From Alloacidobacterium sp963823845 (GTDB taxonomy: Bacteria; Acidobacteriota; Terriglobia; Terriglobales; Acidobacteriaceae): a stretch of DNA of 64,000 bases. The translations under genes and the position numbers were made by a program. The stretch covers positions 682,001 through 746,000 of the forward strand of contig CAWGND010000013.1 in assembly GCA_963823845.1 (NCBI GenBank). Reading direction: 5' to 3'. Shown here piece after piece: positions 36,651 through 45,740 of the stretch (position 1 is its first letter; each line of letters opens with the position of its first letter). The notes under the pieces were generated by a model. The model worked only from the letters and a program-made list of their open reading frames with translations, had not been told where the DNA came from and ran no database searches.

Positions 36651-37661
36651 ATGAAATCGAAAACGAGCACTCTGCAAAATCCCGGGGGATTTGTAATCAG
36701 CCTCGATTTTGAGTTGCACTGGGGCGTTAGGGACCATCTCGCGGTTGACCAATATCGCGAGAACCTGATCGGGGTTCGCCAGGCCGTTCCCGCCATCCTT
36801 GAGGTGTTCGAACGGTATGGAATTCACGCCACCTGGGCTACTGTCGGGTTTTTGTTTTTCAGGACTCTTGATGAATTGAAAGCCACATTGCCTGATGAGC
36901 TCCCTCTCTACCGGGAAGCCAGCCTGGACCCGTACGCGGCGATGTCTGAGGTGGGCAAAAACGAAGACGAAGATCCCTTCCATTTTGCTCCGAGCTTGAT
37001 CCGCAAAATACTCGCGTCCGAAGGGCAGGAAGTCGGCACGCACACGCTCTCTCACTTTTATGCGTTAGCCCCTGGGCCCACGCTTCAGTCATTTCGCGCT
37101 GATCTCAGAAGTGCGCAGTCGGTCGCTGGCCAGTATGGTGTTGTGCTCAAGAGCATCGTTTTTCCGCGCAATCAAATATCGCGACAACACATTCAAATTT
37201 GCGCTCAAGAGGGTCTTATTGCGTATCGCAGTACGGAGGCGGACCCATGGATCGAAGCAGGGAATGGAATAGTTAACAGAGCCGCGCGATTAGCCGACTC
37301 CTACCTCGGTCTCAGTGGCGATGGAAGCGTAACGCCGTGTGTCGACGAAGAATACCCGATTGTGAAAATATCCCAATCGAGATTTCTTCGTCCATGGAGT
37401 GCCGTGCGGAGCGGATTCGAGGACATGCGGGTCAGACGGATCTGCGCATCCATGGACGCGGCTGCGAAGAAGAACAAAACATTTCATCTCTGGTGGCATC
37501 CGCACAATTTTGGCCTCCATTTAGAGGAGAACATGGCCGTTCTGACCCGCATCGTCGAACACTATGCAAAGATAAGCCGCGAGACCGGTTGGTCGTCTCT
37601 TAACATGGCCGAAGTTGCGGAGAACGTTTTGCACGCGGAGAAACCGCATTGCGTAGCATAG
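36651..37661 (+). CDS. Polysaccharide deacetylase-family protein (CE4-type)
   Basis: From the ATG at 36651 the protein has 336 residues; the longer frame from 36549 overlaps the preceding gene by 77 nt and is not supported. SLDFELHWGV supplies the catalytic Asp motif, HATWATVGFLF the NodB core, and GTHTLSHFYAL the metal-binding H-x3-H-like motif of carbohydrate esterase family 4. It would remove N-acetyl groups from an amino sugar or lipid-linked sugar. The stop overlaps the start of a formyltransferase gene by 13 nt, pointing to coupled N-deacetylation and N-formylation. Confidence 0.8.
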   Translation: MKSKTSTLQNPGGFVISLDFELHWGVRDHLAVDQYRENLIGVRQAVPAILEVFERYGIHATWATVGFLFFRTLDELKATLPDELPLYREASLDPYAAMSEVGKNEDEDPFHFAPSLIRKILASEGQEVGTHTLSHFYALAPGPTLQSFRADLRSAQSVAGQYGVVLKSIVFPRNQISRQHIQICAQEGLIAYRSTEADPWIEAGNGIVNRAARLADSYLGLSGDGSVTPCVDEEYPIVKISQSRFLRPWSAVRSGFEDMRVRRICASMDAAAKKNKTFHLWWHPHNFGLHLEENMAVLTRIVEHYAKISRETGWSSLNMAEVAENVLHAEKPHCVA

Positions 37662-38416
37662 TCCTGCTCGTTGACGATAGCGATCTGTCTCGAATCATCT
37701 ACCATGCACTGGCTGGCGAGTTCAACATAGAGACAGTTGTCCGGGAAACAAAGATTTCCCGGTCGACTTTTCTCAAGCGGCGGCTGAAGAAGCTAGGCTG
37801 GCGCAAAGTGCTGGGCCAGATTGTATTCGCGAAGTGCATTGTTCCCATGCTAAAGCGGGAGACGGCCCGACGCAGAGCAGACATTTTGCGGCAATACGGA
37901 ATGGACGAAGGTCCCATACCGGCCGAGTATGTGACTGACGTACGGTCAGTTAATGACGTCGAGGTCGCAACTCTTTTGCAGAAGCTCTCCCCACCCGTCG
38001 TAGTCGTGAACGGAACGCGCATATTGGAGGAGAAACTGCTGTATGCAACCGGCGGGGTATTTCTGAACACTCATGTTGGCATTACTCCGCTCTATCGAGG
38101 AGTTCATGGGGGGTATTGGGCCTTGGCCTCTCGAGATCCAAGGCATTTCGGGGTAACGATCCACAAGATTGACAAGGGGATCGATACGGGAGACATCGTT
38201 GCACAGGCCTCGATGAAGCCAGACGAGGCTGATAACTTTTCTACGTATCCGCTGTTGCAGATCGCCATCGCGATTCCACTGCTGAAGCAAGCCATTCGTG
38301 ATGCGGCCAACAGCAAGCTGGAAACCAGACCAGCGCCTGCCGGCAAGTCGCAGTTATGGTCGCACCCAACTGCTATCCAATATCTGAAGCGCCGGTTCGA
38401 GCTCGGCGTCCGGTGA
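37649..38416 (+). CDS. Formyltransferase-family protein (sugar N-formylation candidate)
   Basis: The 255-residue protein matches the formyltransferase fold: VVVVNGTRIL, NTHVGITPLYRGVHGGYWAL and GVTIHKIDKGIDTGDIV are the formyl-H4-folate and catalytic signature segments (N-x-H...D). It is shorter than methionyl-tRNA formyltransferase and sits in a sugar locus, so N-formylation of an amino sugar is more likely than tRNA modification. It starts with TTG, 13 nt inside the deacetylase gene, preceded by GGAG at 8 nt. Confidence 0.75.
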   Translation: MRSIVLLVDDSDLSRIIYHALAGEFNIETVVRETKISRSTFLKRRLKKLGWRKVLGQIVFAKCIVPMLKRETARRRADILRQYGMDEGPIPAEYVTDVRSVNDVEVATLLQKLSPPVVVVNGTRILEEKLLYATGGVFLNTHVGITPLYRGVHGGYWALASRDPRHFGVTIHKIDKGIDTGDIVAQASMKPDEADNFSTYPLLQIAIAIPLLKQAIRDAANSKLETRPAPAGKSQLWSHPTAIQYLKRRFELGVR

Positions 38417-38504
38417 GTCGCCTGGAAACGAGAGTTGGTTTCGTGACCTCGCCCCCTCACTTTTTATGATAATTCGGGCGTTCGAAAAAGCGAGTCCGGC
38501 TTGG

Positions 38505-39614
38505 TTATTCCGGCATACGACGGGCCATGATGGTGAGTCGCTCCAGGGTGACTGTATCAATCATGTTCTCTGAGCCCGAAGTGTAGGCCACTGGTGTATA
38601 GCATCCGTTCCGGATAGCGGTCAGAGCGGAGTAGCAGCTTGGCATATAGTCTGATGAAAATATCTCGCAGACGTCGACCCCTTCAGGTGCCCAGACGATG
38701 TTTGCCAAGCCAGCGCCATGGATTCCAACCAAATGACTGGCAGACGAGAATAACGCGACCTGCGAACGCAGGCTCATTCCCGTCCCATCGAAAAGGACAA
38801 AGCCCTGCTCTTCCATATCAAGTTGAAGAGCAGACTCGTTCACGGGACTTCGCTTCTGGCCTACGCGTGACAAATAGAGTTTACGTTCGCCTGGGCTGGG
38901 CGCGCGATGTTTAATGAAGAAATCACGCAGAGTTGCAACGTCAGCGGGATGTGGCGTCAAGCCAGCTAGAGGGTTCCCCATGCCCCCGGTCTTTGCGGTC
39001 ATTACCAACCTCTCTACCCGAAGAGGTGAATCCATAAAAACAATGTCATTGTCGATCAATTCTGTAACCTCACGAACATATGGGGCAGCAGTTCTCGACA
39101 AAATTACGCGCGCCTTTGGCGCGACAGCCAGCGATTTCAAGAACACGGGAAGATCTTCAATGAGCCAGTGATAGTATCCGTTGTTCGGGAGAAAAATGAA
39201 TTCGCCAGGCAGTCTAGAGCCCTTCACCCTCATCTTGGGTTGGGGCCAGTCGTAAAACTGTCGCAATGCGAGCCAACTGCTGCTTTCGGCAATGAATTGC
39301 CCACTCGAATCGTAGACCAGGTTTGAAATTGGGTCGATTGTCGCATCGGCTAGGCCGTAGACAAATCGAGGACGATAGGAATTGCGAGTTTTCGATCCGT
39401 CGACAGGCAAAAGAAACTCAATATCGACTGCATTACAGTAAAGCGTGATACGTTCGACATCGGCGCGCTGCGTGACCATTCCTGAATCAAGATAAAATTT
39501 CTGGTCGCTGACGAATCCTAGCTGGGTGATAATTTTGCGCTTCGCTGCCTGAAGCACTCTTCGTGCGAATCCATGGGTTGATCCAGCCGTTCCATTTATC
39601 TTGATGCTTCTCAT
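38505..39614 (-). CDS. GT61-family (DUF563) glycosyltransferase
   Basis: The 369-residue protein has the GT61 signature segments NNGYYHWLIEDLPVFLKSL and VGIHGAGLANIVWAPEG, plus KLYLSRVGQKRSPVNE. GT61 members include beta-xylosyl/O-GlcNAc-type transferases; bacterial members occur in capsule and EPS loci. No membrane segment is visible. The gene lies on the minus strand with the next methyltransferase, 68 nt apart. Confidence 0.82.
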   Translation of the reverse strand: MRSIKINGTAGSTHGFARRVLQAAKRKIITQLGFVSDQKFYLDSGMVTQRADVERITLYCNAVDIEFLLPVDGSKTRNSYRPRFVYGLADATIDPISNLVYDSSGQFIAESSSWLALRQFYDWPQPKMRVKGSRLPGEFIFLPNNGYYHWLIEDLPVFLKSLAVAPKARVILSRTAAPYVREVTELIDNDIVFMDSPLRVERLVMTAKTGGMGNPLAGLTPHPADVATLRDFFIKHRAPSPGERKLYLSRVGQKRSPVNESALQLDMEEQGFVLFDGTGMSLRSQVALFSSASHLVGIHGAGLANIVWAPEGVDVCEIFSSDYMPSCYSALTAIRNGCYTPVAYTSGSENMIDTVTLERLTIMARRMPE

Positions 39615-39682
39615 CTATGGTTGGTCCGCCAAAATGACCACATTCTGAGTCCGAATTCACGTTGCAAAAGTACTATACAAAT

Positions 39683-40519
39683 CTAGTCGCTTTGAGGCGA
39701 GTCAGACTTGGCGGGAAGGAACGCGGCTCGCTTCTTCTTGCACACTGCAAAGAAATAGCCATTGTGCCAATCGGTCTTTTGGCTGCTTTGCATTGGGCGG
39801 CAGTCTGTCTGTGTGGTCCGAATTTCTATCGAATATAGAACTTCAGTGCCGAGCGCATTGAGAGCATCCTGGGTACCGCGCCGCACGCTGGGCCAGTTCC
39901 AGTCGTCTACGATTAAAACATACACTTCCGCGAGAGCGGGCTGGGCAATCACGACACCATCGTACTGGTCCTGATATTCGTGCGGTCCGTCAAATAGGTA
40001 GATATTAAAGGTACCCAGGTCACGGTAGTCTATTGACCTATAGTCGGATTCGATGAAATGGAAATCCGTACGTGGGCTTAAGACAGAGGCGATATTATTC
40101 TCGAACTCTGCTTTTGGTCCACCATATTGCGCCCAATTGTCGATGCAAACTACACGAATGCTGTTTCCCGCCATGGCTGCACACGCCGTAGAGCCAGTCC
40201 AGCTGCCAATCTCAAGATAGGCTGCATCCGGAGTCGTATTTACAAGCCGATTGATGAAGCGCCGATACTTTCGGCCGGACATGCCTCGCAGATTCAGGAT
40301 ATGGATCGGCAATTCGCTGTCGAGTGCGATTGAGGTTCTGAAGGCATCCCACATATGGGTCGCCTCCGCGCACGTAGCCGGCTCGCCATTGAAAACAATC
40401 GATGTTTCCTCCTGCGTCGATACCAGGAAAAGTGTTGGATCGACAAGAAAACGGGTAGCCGCCTGGAATCTTGCAGACCCTTTGCGAATCAAGTGGACGC
40501 AGCGGTCCAGGTTATTCAT
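39683..40519 (-). CDS. Class I SAM-dependent methyltransferase (Methyltransf_24-type)
   Basis: The ATG at 40519 is preceded by GGAAG with 7 nt spacing and gives 278 residues; a longer frame to 40600 lacks such a site. AAYLEIGSWTGSTACAAM is SAM-binding motif I and RVVCIDNWAQYGG / IYLFDGPHEYQDQY the following beta strands, as in the small-molecule or sugar O-methyltransferases of the Methyltransf_24 family. It likely decorates a glycan, but the substrate is unknown. Confidence 0.72.
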   Translation of the reverse strand: MNNLDRCVHLIRKGSARFQAATRFLVDPTLFLVSTQEETSIVFNGEPATCAEATHMWDAFRTSIALDSELPIHILNLRGMSGRKYRRFINRLVNTTPDAAYLEIGSWTGSTACAAMAGNSIRVVCIDNWAQYGGPKAEFENNIASVLSPRTDFHFIESDYRSIDYRDLGTFNIYLFDGPHEYQDQYDGVVIAQPALAEVYVLIVDDWNWPSVRRGTQDALNALGTEVLYSIEIRTTQTDCRPMQSSQKTDWHNGYFFAVCKKKRAAFLPAKSDSPQSD

Positions 40520-41065
40520 AGCACGACTTCCGTGGTTTGACGTCCTGCAGCTAGTACCAATTCGTGTATTGCCACCGCCGGCCTTTTCGATGCTGAGCAC
40601 TGCGCGTTTTCAGCTTGCCTGCTGGCGTCGCAGACATCGCGAAGAAGATAGTAAACTCTAAATTTAACGAGCCGGAACCAGGCGGACATGATTGCCTGGA
40701 CACTCCTCATGTCACGAAGCGATATTATCCGGGATCTCCATTTTGTCAACCCCATCTTGCTCACGGCAATGAATTCGTACGCGCGGAAGGTGGACCGAGG
40801 CTAAGTGCTGCGTAGAGGCAACGTGCGTAGCCAAAACCACACCACAAACTATTTACCGAAGACGGTCCTTCTAATCCGGCCTATTCCATTTCCTTGGATA
40901 TACGACCGAGTGAAGTGTCAACCGGTGCGAAGCGGTCTAAACATCGATTTCGCTTCCACTTAATCGAAACTATGCGTCGAAAGCGTGATTTGGTGTATTG
41001 AGTGACCGCCGTTAGTAAAGAACAAATCCTCGTAAGATAATCGTTGCTAATCTGGGGGTTCTGTA
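40520..41065. other. Intergenic region between divergent methyltransferase genes
   Basis: This 546-nt stretch is bounded by divergent genes and should contain promoters for both. It is locally AT-richer near 40651-40671 (TAAACTCTAAATTTAAC). I see no supported ORF, RNA gene or strong repeat in it. Confidence 0.35.
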
Positions 41066-42043
41066 GTGACCGGTATTCCAAATGGCGAGCCAGCCGTATG
41101 TCCCGTTTGCAAACAGGCAGACCGTTCAACATTCTTCATGTGCAAAGACGGGTTTGATTTGTACAGGTGCAATGAATGTCAACATATCTTCGTTTGGCCG
41201 ATTCCAACCATTGAGACGCTAAAACAAATTTACTCGTTCGCAAACTCATATCAAGTTCAGGATAGGACGATTTATGACGAAAATACGGTTTTTCTCGAAA
41301 AGACGCTCGAAAGCCTTAAACAAATAGAGAACTTTTGCCACCGAGGGAGACTCTTAGATGTTGGCTGTTCCGCAGGAGCGTTTCTATGGCTTGCCAAACA
41401 AAATGGGTGGTCGGTCTGTGGTGTGGAACTCAACAAGGATACTGCTCAAATCGCCAACGACAATGGGCTCAACGTTTTCGTCGGCGAGCTCGCTTCTGCA
41501 GCTTACCCACTTGCTTCCTTTGATGCAATTCACCTAGGCGATGTCATCGAGCATGTTCGAGATCCAGCAGATTTGCTTTCTCGGGTATCTGCATTTCTCA
41601 AATCAGATGGCGTGATCGTGTTGGTGACGCCAAATCATGATGCAATTTTTCCACTACTGACTTATTGGCTATACCGGCTGTTCAATATGCCGTGGTCTCA
41701 CGCAACCCCTCCCTATCATTTGAGTCAGTTCAGCGAGAAATCACTTGATAAGCTATCGCGGAGGTTGGGCCTGAAGGTGATCCACAAGCAATATCGAGGT
41801 TGCAATCTGCATTATGAGCTTGGCGAGACCCACGTTCTTAGGTCAGTTCAACGCGCGCTTCGAGAGCGTCGGTTAATCCTGGCGGCAGGTCGATTCCTCT
41901 TTGCTGTGTTTACAGTCGTCGGATACGCAGTTGTTTACGGCATCGATCGCTGTTGTGTCTGGAAGAAAAGGGATTTTGAGATGCTGTTCGTAGTAAGAAA
42001 AGGCCCACACTACGGGCAGCCATCGACAACCACGCCGATTTAG
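41066..42043 (+). CDS. Class I SAM methyltransferase with N-terminal zinc-ribbon-like motif
   Basis: The 325-residue protein begins with CPVCKQADRSTFFMCKDGFD and continues to CNEC, two C-x2-C pairs forming a probable zinc ribbon, as in many EPS-locus sugar C-methyltransferases. GRLLDVGCSAGAFLWLA is the SAM-binding motif and DAIHLGDVIEHVRDP the post-motif. A hydrophobic stretch near residues 280-305 may associate with the membrane. The start is a GTG at 41066 behind a G-rich ribosome-binding site. Confidence 0.8.
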   Translation: MTGIPNGEPAVCPVCKQADRSTFFMCKDGFDLYRCNECQHIFVWPIPTIETLKQIYSFANSYQVQDRTIYDENTVFLEKTLESLKQIENFCHRGRLLDVGCSAGAFLWLAKQNGWSVCGVELNKDTAQIANDNGLNVFVGELASAAYPLASFDAIHLGDVIEHVRDPADLLSRVSAFLKSDGVIVLVTPNHDAIFPLLTYWLYRLFNMPWSHATPPYHLSQFSEKSLDKLSRRLGLKVIHKQYRGCNLHYELGETHVLRSVQRALRERRLILAAGRFLFAVFTVVGYAVVYGIDRCCVWKKRDFEMLFVVRKGPHYGQPSTTTPI

Positions 42044-42118
42044 CTTGTATGGAGCAAGCACCAAGACGATCCTCATCAGTATCGATATTCTTGTTACTAC
42101 TCGCGTGAGTGAATTATC

Positions 42119-43366
42119 TTAAAAACGACTGAGCTTAACATCGTCAATCCAGAATTTCCCCTGAACGCGTGTCTCTCCGGGACGGCGTAGTACTGCAAGA
42201 ATCAGTAGCTTCGTCTCAGGTCCGGATTGCACCGCTGTTTCCACGCGATGCCAAGGGGTGGTGCCGATAGTTTCTTCGGTGGCGCCATAAATTGCGTTGT
42301 CGTAAGCGCCCAGAATGGTAAGCGTGGGACCGTTTGCAGTCTCTAGATCTTCACTCTTCACCCATGCCGAGACGCGATACATTGTGTTGGGCTGCACCGC
42401 AATATATTGAAAGATGCCCGCATCACTACCGCTCTCACTGTACACCAATCTCAGTGAGCGGTTGCCAGTGTGAAATTCTGCTCTGTCCAGGGTTACCGCA
42501 ATTTGCGGCTTGGGATCGTAACGCCAGTCAAACCCTGAATTAAGGATTTCCTGAGTGAACGATCCGTCAGTGATCAGGTTATCCGTCTGGGAATAGGCTT
42601 GAAGAGCTTTCGATTTGGACGAGAGTTGTTTCCATGCGTCGCTTGCCCCGGCTGCTAAACGGGCCTGAAGCAGACCGTCTATGTAAAAGAGGCCCTGATG
42701 AAAGTCAATGTCTGTTTGCAATTGCATGAGAGCCGACCAGATCTGATGAGCAGAGTCGAGGTCACCTGTCGATAGCAGGAGTCTGATAAAGGCCAAGTAA
42801 ACTCCAGGATTTGGAGGGAGAATGGTTTGCATGCGATTGATGTCATGCAGTGATTGCCAGCAGATGTTCAGTGCCGGAGCAGCCAGAGATGGTTCCTCCC
42901 GAAGGACGATCCCAAACTGCTTTAGGGCCTCCGAGGTATTGCCTTGAATCAGGAAAAAGTTAGCGGCGTTCCATGCCGTGTCCGGGGTAGTGGGATCAAC
43001 GGCAAGCGCTTTGTGAATGGCAGCGTTATTCAGTTGCTTGTCTCCAACGGAATAATACGCTTGCGCGAGATCCAGCCAAATTGAAGAATTATAAGGATTT
43101 AGTTCCGATGCTTTCCTGCATTCGTCAACAGCTCGCTCCGGTTCCTGGGAAATGAAAATCAGGCTACGACACAGCAGATCCCGATACGTCGCGTTGCGGG
43201 GCGCGAGAGCAACAGCTTGTTCGATAGACGACTGGTCGGAGCGATCAGCAAGCCGCTGTGCGCGATATGCCTTGACTACGAACCAGGTATAAACGGCGAC
43301 ACCTGTCACGCAGACGGTGAATAACAGCAACCGTTGCGGCCAGCTTTGTCTCGATGTCCGCGCCAT
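42119..43366 (-). CDS. Membrane-anchored TPR protein with C-terminal carbohydrate-binding-like domain
   Basis: The 415-residue protein has one N-terminal membrane helix (LLLFTVCVTGVAVYTWFVV), TPR repeats (about residues 45-270, e.g. ELNPYNSSIWLDLAQAYYSV) and a C-terminal beta-rich domain (NLITDGSFTQEILNSGFDW, YRVSAWVKSED, FWIDDVKLSRF) typical of galactose-binding/CBM-like jelly rolls. It lies 26 nt downstream of the Wzc-like kinase gene on the same strand and may help assembly of the export machinery. Confidence 0.6.
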   Translation of the reverse strand: MARTSRQSWPQRLLLFTVCVTGVAVYTWFVVKAYRAQRLADRSDQSSIEQAVALAPRNATYRDLLCRSLIFISQEPERAVDECRKASELNPYNSSIWLDLAQAYYSVGDKQLNNAAIHKALAVDPTTPDTAWNAANFFLIQGNTSEALKQFGIVLREEPSLAAPALNICWQSLHDINRMQTILPPNPGVYLAFIRLLLSTGDLDSAHQIWSALMQLQTDIDFHQGLFYIDGLLQARLAAGASDAWKQLSSKSKALQAYSQTDNLITDGSFTQEILNSGFDWRYDPKPQIAVTLDRAEFHTGNRSLRLVYSESGSDAGIFQYIAVQPNTMYRVSAWVKSEDLETANGPTLTILGAYDNAIYGATEETIGTTPWHRVETAVQSGPETKLLILAVLRRPGETRVQGKFWIDDVKLSRF

Positions 43367-43392
43367 AGTGAACGATGCCTTGCGATTCCTGA

Positions 43393-45735
43393 CTATGAGG
43401 GTCTGGGCGTTGCTATGTCCTGCTCCTGGTTTTCGCTTTCGTCCAAGTCCTGGCTGTCGTTGAGCCTGGTCTTGTGATCTTTGTTTTCCTTTTCAGCGTA
43501 ATTGCGGTATTTGGATCCAAAGTAATAGTAGTAGTAATCCGGCGAGGTCAGGTCAGCGGCATTCACCACAACGCCGAGCACGCTAGCCTTCACGCTTTGA
43601 AGAAGGTTGCGGGTCCGGCGAACGTGGGCAGCGGTAGTGTGACCGGACCGAATGATCAAGAGCACTGCGTCCGTTTGGACTGACAGGAGAACGGCGTCAG
43701 TTACCGAGATGACCGGAGGCGAGTCAACGATAACATGGTCATATTCCTCACCCCACTGCTTGAGAAGATCCTGCATCAGTGATGAACTCAATAGTTCAGA
43801 AGGATCGGGCGGTACAAGCCCTGCAGGGATAATAAATAAGTTAGGTTGAACCGTCGCCTGAATAGCGTCGCCGATCTTGGCACCGCCGGTCAGGATATTT
43901 GATAAGCCGACCCGACCCTTTAAACCGAAGGCCGTGTGAATGCCGGGACGACGCATGTCAGCGTCTACCAGCAGGATTCGTTTGCCTTGTTGCGCCATAA
44001 CGATGGCGATATTGAGGCAGGTCATTGTCTTCCCATCTTGAGGGACTGAACTCGTAACCAAAATGGAGCGCGGCGGCTCCGGGACGCTAGAAAGAAGAAT
44101 CGATGTGCGCAATGCGCGATAGGCTTCTGCTATTTCCGACTGGGGTTCCAGATAACAGATCAAGGCGCGTGCGTTCGGATTGTTGCGTGGAAGTTTCTTG
44201 AGCAAATGGGCTCTGGCAATACTTGTAACCGCTCCGTCGAGTGCAGATTGCAGCGGAATTACTCCCAGGGTTGGCAGCCCCGAGATGCTTTCCGCCTGAT
44301 CTGGCGTTCGCACAGTAGTGTCGAGCGCCTCCAGACCAAAAACAAGTGCGACACCGCCGACCAGGCCAATGAGCAAGGCGAACTCCAGGTTCCTCGGAAT
44401 GTTTGGCCTTGACGGGTATAGGGGTAAACGTGCCTTGTCAACTACGCGAATATTACTCGAGTTCAAACCTACAGCAAGACTGGCTTCCTTGAGTTGTTGC
44501 AATAGACCATCATAGAGCTGGCGGTTTGAATCAGCCTCCTGCTTCAGGACTTTGTATTCGATGGCATTCTCGTTGAGTTGGTCAGCAATGCCCGTTTGTT
44601 CCGCCAGAGCGGCTTGCACCATCTTCTCCCGATTCATTGCCGTCTGATAATCATTCTGAATTCGACTCACACTATTCTGCACTTGATCACGGTAGCTCCG
44701 GTCGATTTGATCAAGTTGATTCTTGGTCTCGAGCACCTTCGGGTAGCCAGGGCCGAACTGGGTGGAGAGGAGTGCATATTGCGCCTGCAGCTGGGTTTCC
44801 TGTTGGCGGAGAGTAACAAGAACTGGATCCTGGAGAACGGAGCTCAAAGTTTCCGGATTGGTGGTCGTCGCAATTTGGTAGAGGGATTCTTTCTGGATGC
44901 GATCTGCCTGTGCCCCAGTAAGCTCTCTGTTTAATTCATCGAGTTTCTCGGTCGTCAGATTCTGCTTGTCGTCGGCGCCAACGATGCCATTTTCCTTTTG
45001 ATACTGGACAAGTTTGGCCTGCGAGGATTCTACTTTGATCTGCAGATCAGCAAGCTGCTTCGACAGCCAATCAGCAGCCTGCGTAGTGCTGTCGTATCGC
45101 GATTTCACATTCTGCTCTATGAATGTTGCCGCTAGAGCGTTTGCGACATCCGCTGCGAGCGAGGGATTGGGATCGGAGTACTTAATTTCGACCAATGAAG
45201 TATCCGGAACCTGCTGCACCCTTAGATTCGCCTGAAACTTGTGGATGAGCTGTTGCTGGCGCGCGCTCTCCTGGGCTGGCGATTCAGAGACGGCAACGCC
45301 GCCGCTGGTTTGCGATTGCGCATTGCCAGCGAAATCGGGACGCGCGTCAAGGTTTAGCCGATGGATCACCAATTCTGCTGTTGTGTCGGATTGCAGGACC
45401 TTGACCTGAGTATTGATAACTTGCTGCTGATCATCAGTAGCCTGGGACAGGTTACTGTCCTTAAAGTTAAGCGGGTTGGATATCTGCGGAGAGATCATGA
45501 TTTTCGTCTCCGCGTCGTAAATTGGCGTCATGTGTAAGCTGATCAGAGCCCCCATAATGCCGACAACAACGACGGACACGATTACAGTCCATTTGCGCTT
45601 CAGCAGAATTCGCCAATAATCACCTAGCGAATGCTCTCGGGCCGGGGCGCCGTACATCTCCTGAAGATTCGCGAGCCTGAGCGAATCGTGGTGTACGAGT
45701 TCGGAAGGTCCTTCCAGTGATCTTCCTCTATCCAT
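43393..45735 (-). CDS. Wzc-like chain-length protein and tyrosine autokinase
   Basis: The ATG at 45735 has GAGGG 8 nt upstream and gives 780 residues; the longer frame would read through the upstream gene. Two membrane helices flank a periplasmic coiled-coil Wzz domain. The C-terminal cytoplasmic BY-kinase domain has Walker A SSVPQDGKTM, Walker A' LLVDADMRRPG and VDSPPV. Its end, PDYYYYYFGSKYRNY, is the tyrosine-rich cluster that is autophosphorylated. This protein controls polymer length and export with the Wza-like protein at 56443-57510. Confidence 0.92.
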   Translation of the reverse strand: MDRGRSLEGPSELVHHDSLRLANLQEMYGAPAREHSLGDYWRILLKRKWTVIVSVVVVGIMGALISLHMTPIYDAETKIMISPQISNPLNFKDSNLSQATDDQQQVINTQVKVLQSDTTAELVIHRLNLDARPDFAGNAQSQTSGGVAVSESPAQESARQQQLIHKFQANLRVQQVPDTSLVEIKYSDPNPSLAADVANALAATFIEQNVKSRYDSTTQAADWLSKQLADLQIKVESSQAKLVQYQKENGIVGADDKQNLTTEKLDELNRELTGAQADRIQKESLYQIATTTNPETLSSVLQDPVLVTLRQQETQLQAQYALLSTQFGPGYPKVLETKNQLDQIDRSYRDQVQNSVSRIQNDYQTAMNREKMVQAALAEQTGIADQLNENAIEYKVLKQEADSNRQLYDGLLQQLKEASLAVGLNSSNIRVVDKARLPLYPSRPNIPRNLEFALLIGLVGGVALVFGLEALDTTVRTPDQAESISGLPTLGVIPLQSALDGAVTSIARAHLLKKLPRNNPNARALICYLEPQSEIAEAYRALRTSILLSSVPEPPRSILVTSSVPQDGKTMTCLNIAIVMAQQGKRILLVDADMRRPGIHTAFGLKGRVGLSNILTGGAKIGDAIQATVQPNLFIIPAGLVPPDPSELLSSSLMQDLLKQWGEEYDHVIVDSPPVISVTDAVLLSVQTDAVLLIIRSGHTTAAHVRRTRNLLQSVKASVLGVVVNAADLTSPDYYYYYFGSKYRNYAEKENKDHKTRLNDSQDLDESENQEQDIATPRPS

Positions 45736-45740
45736 TGTGG

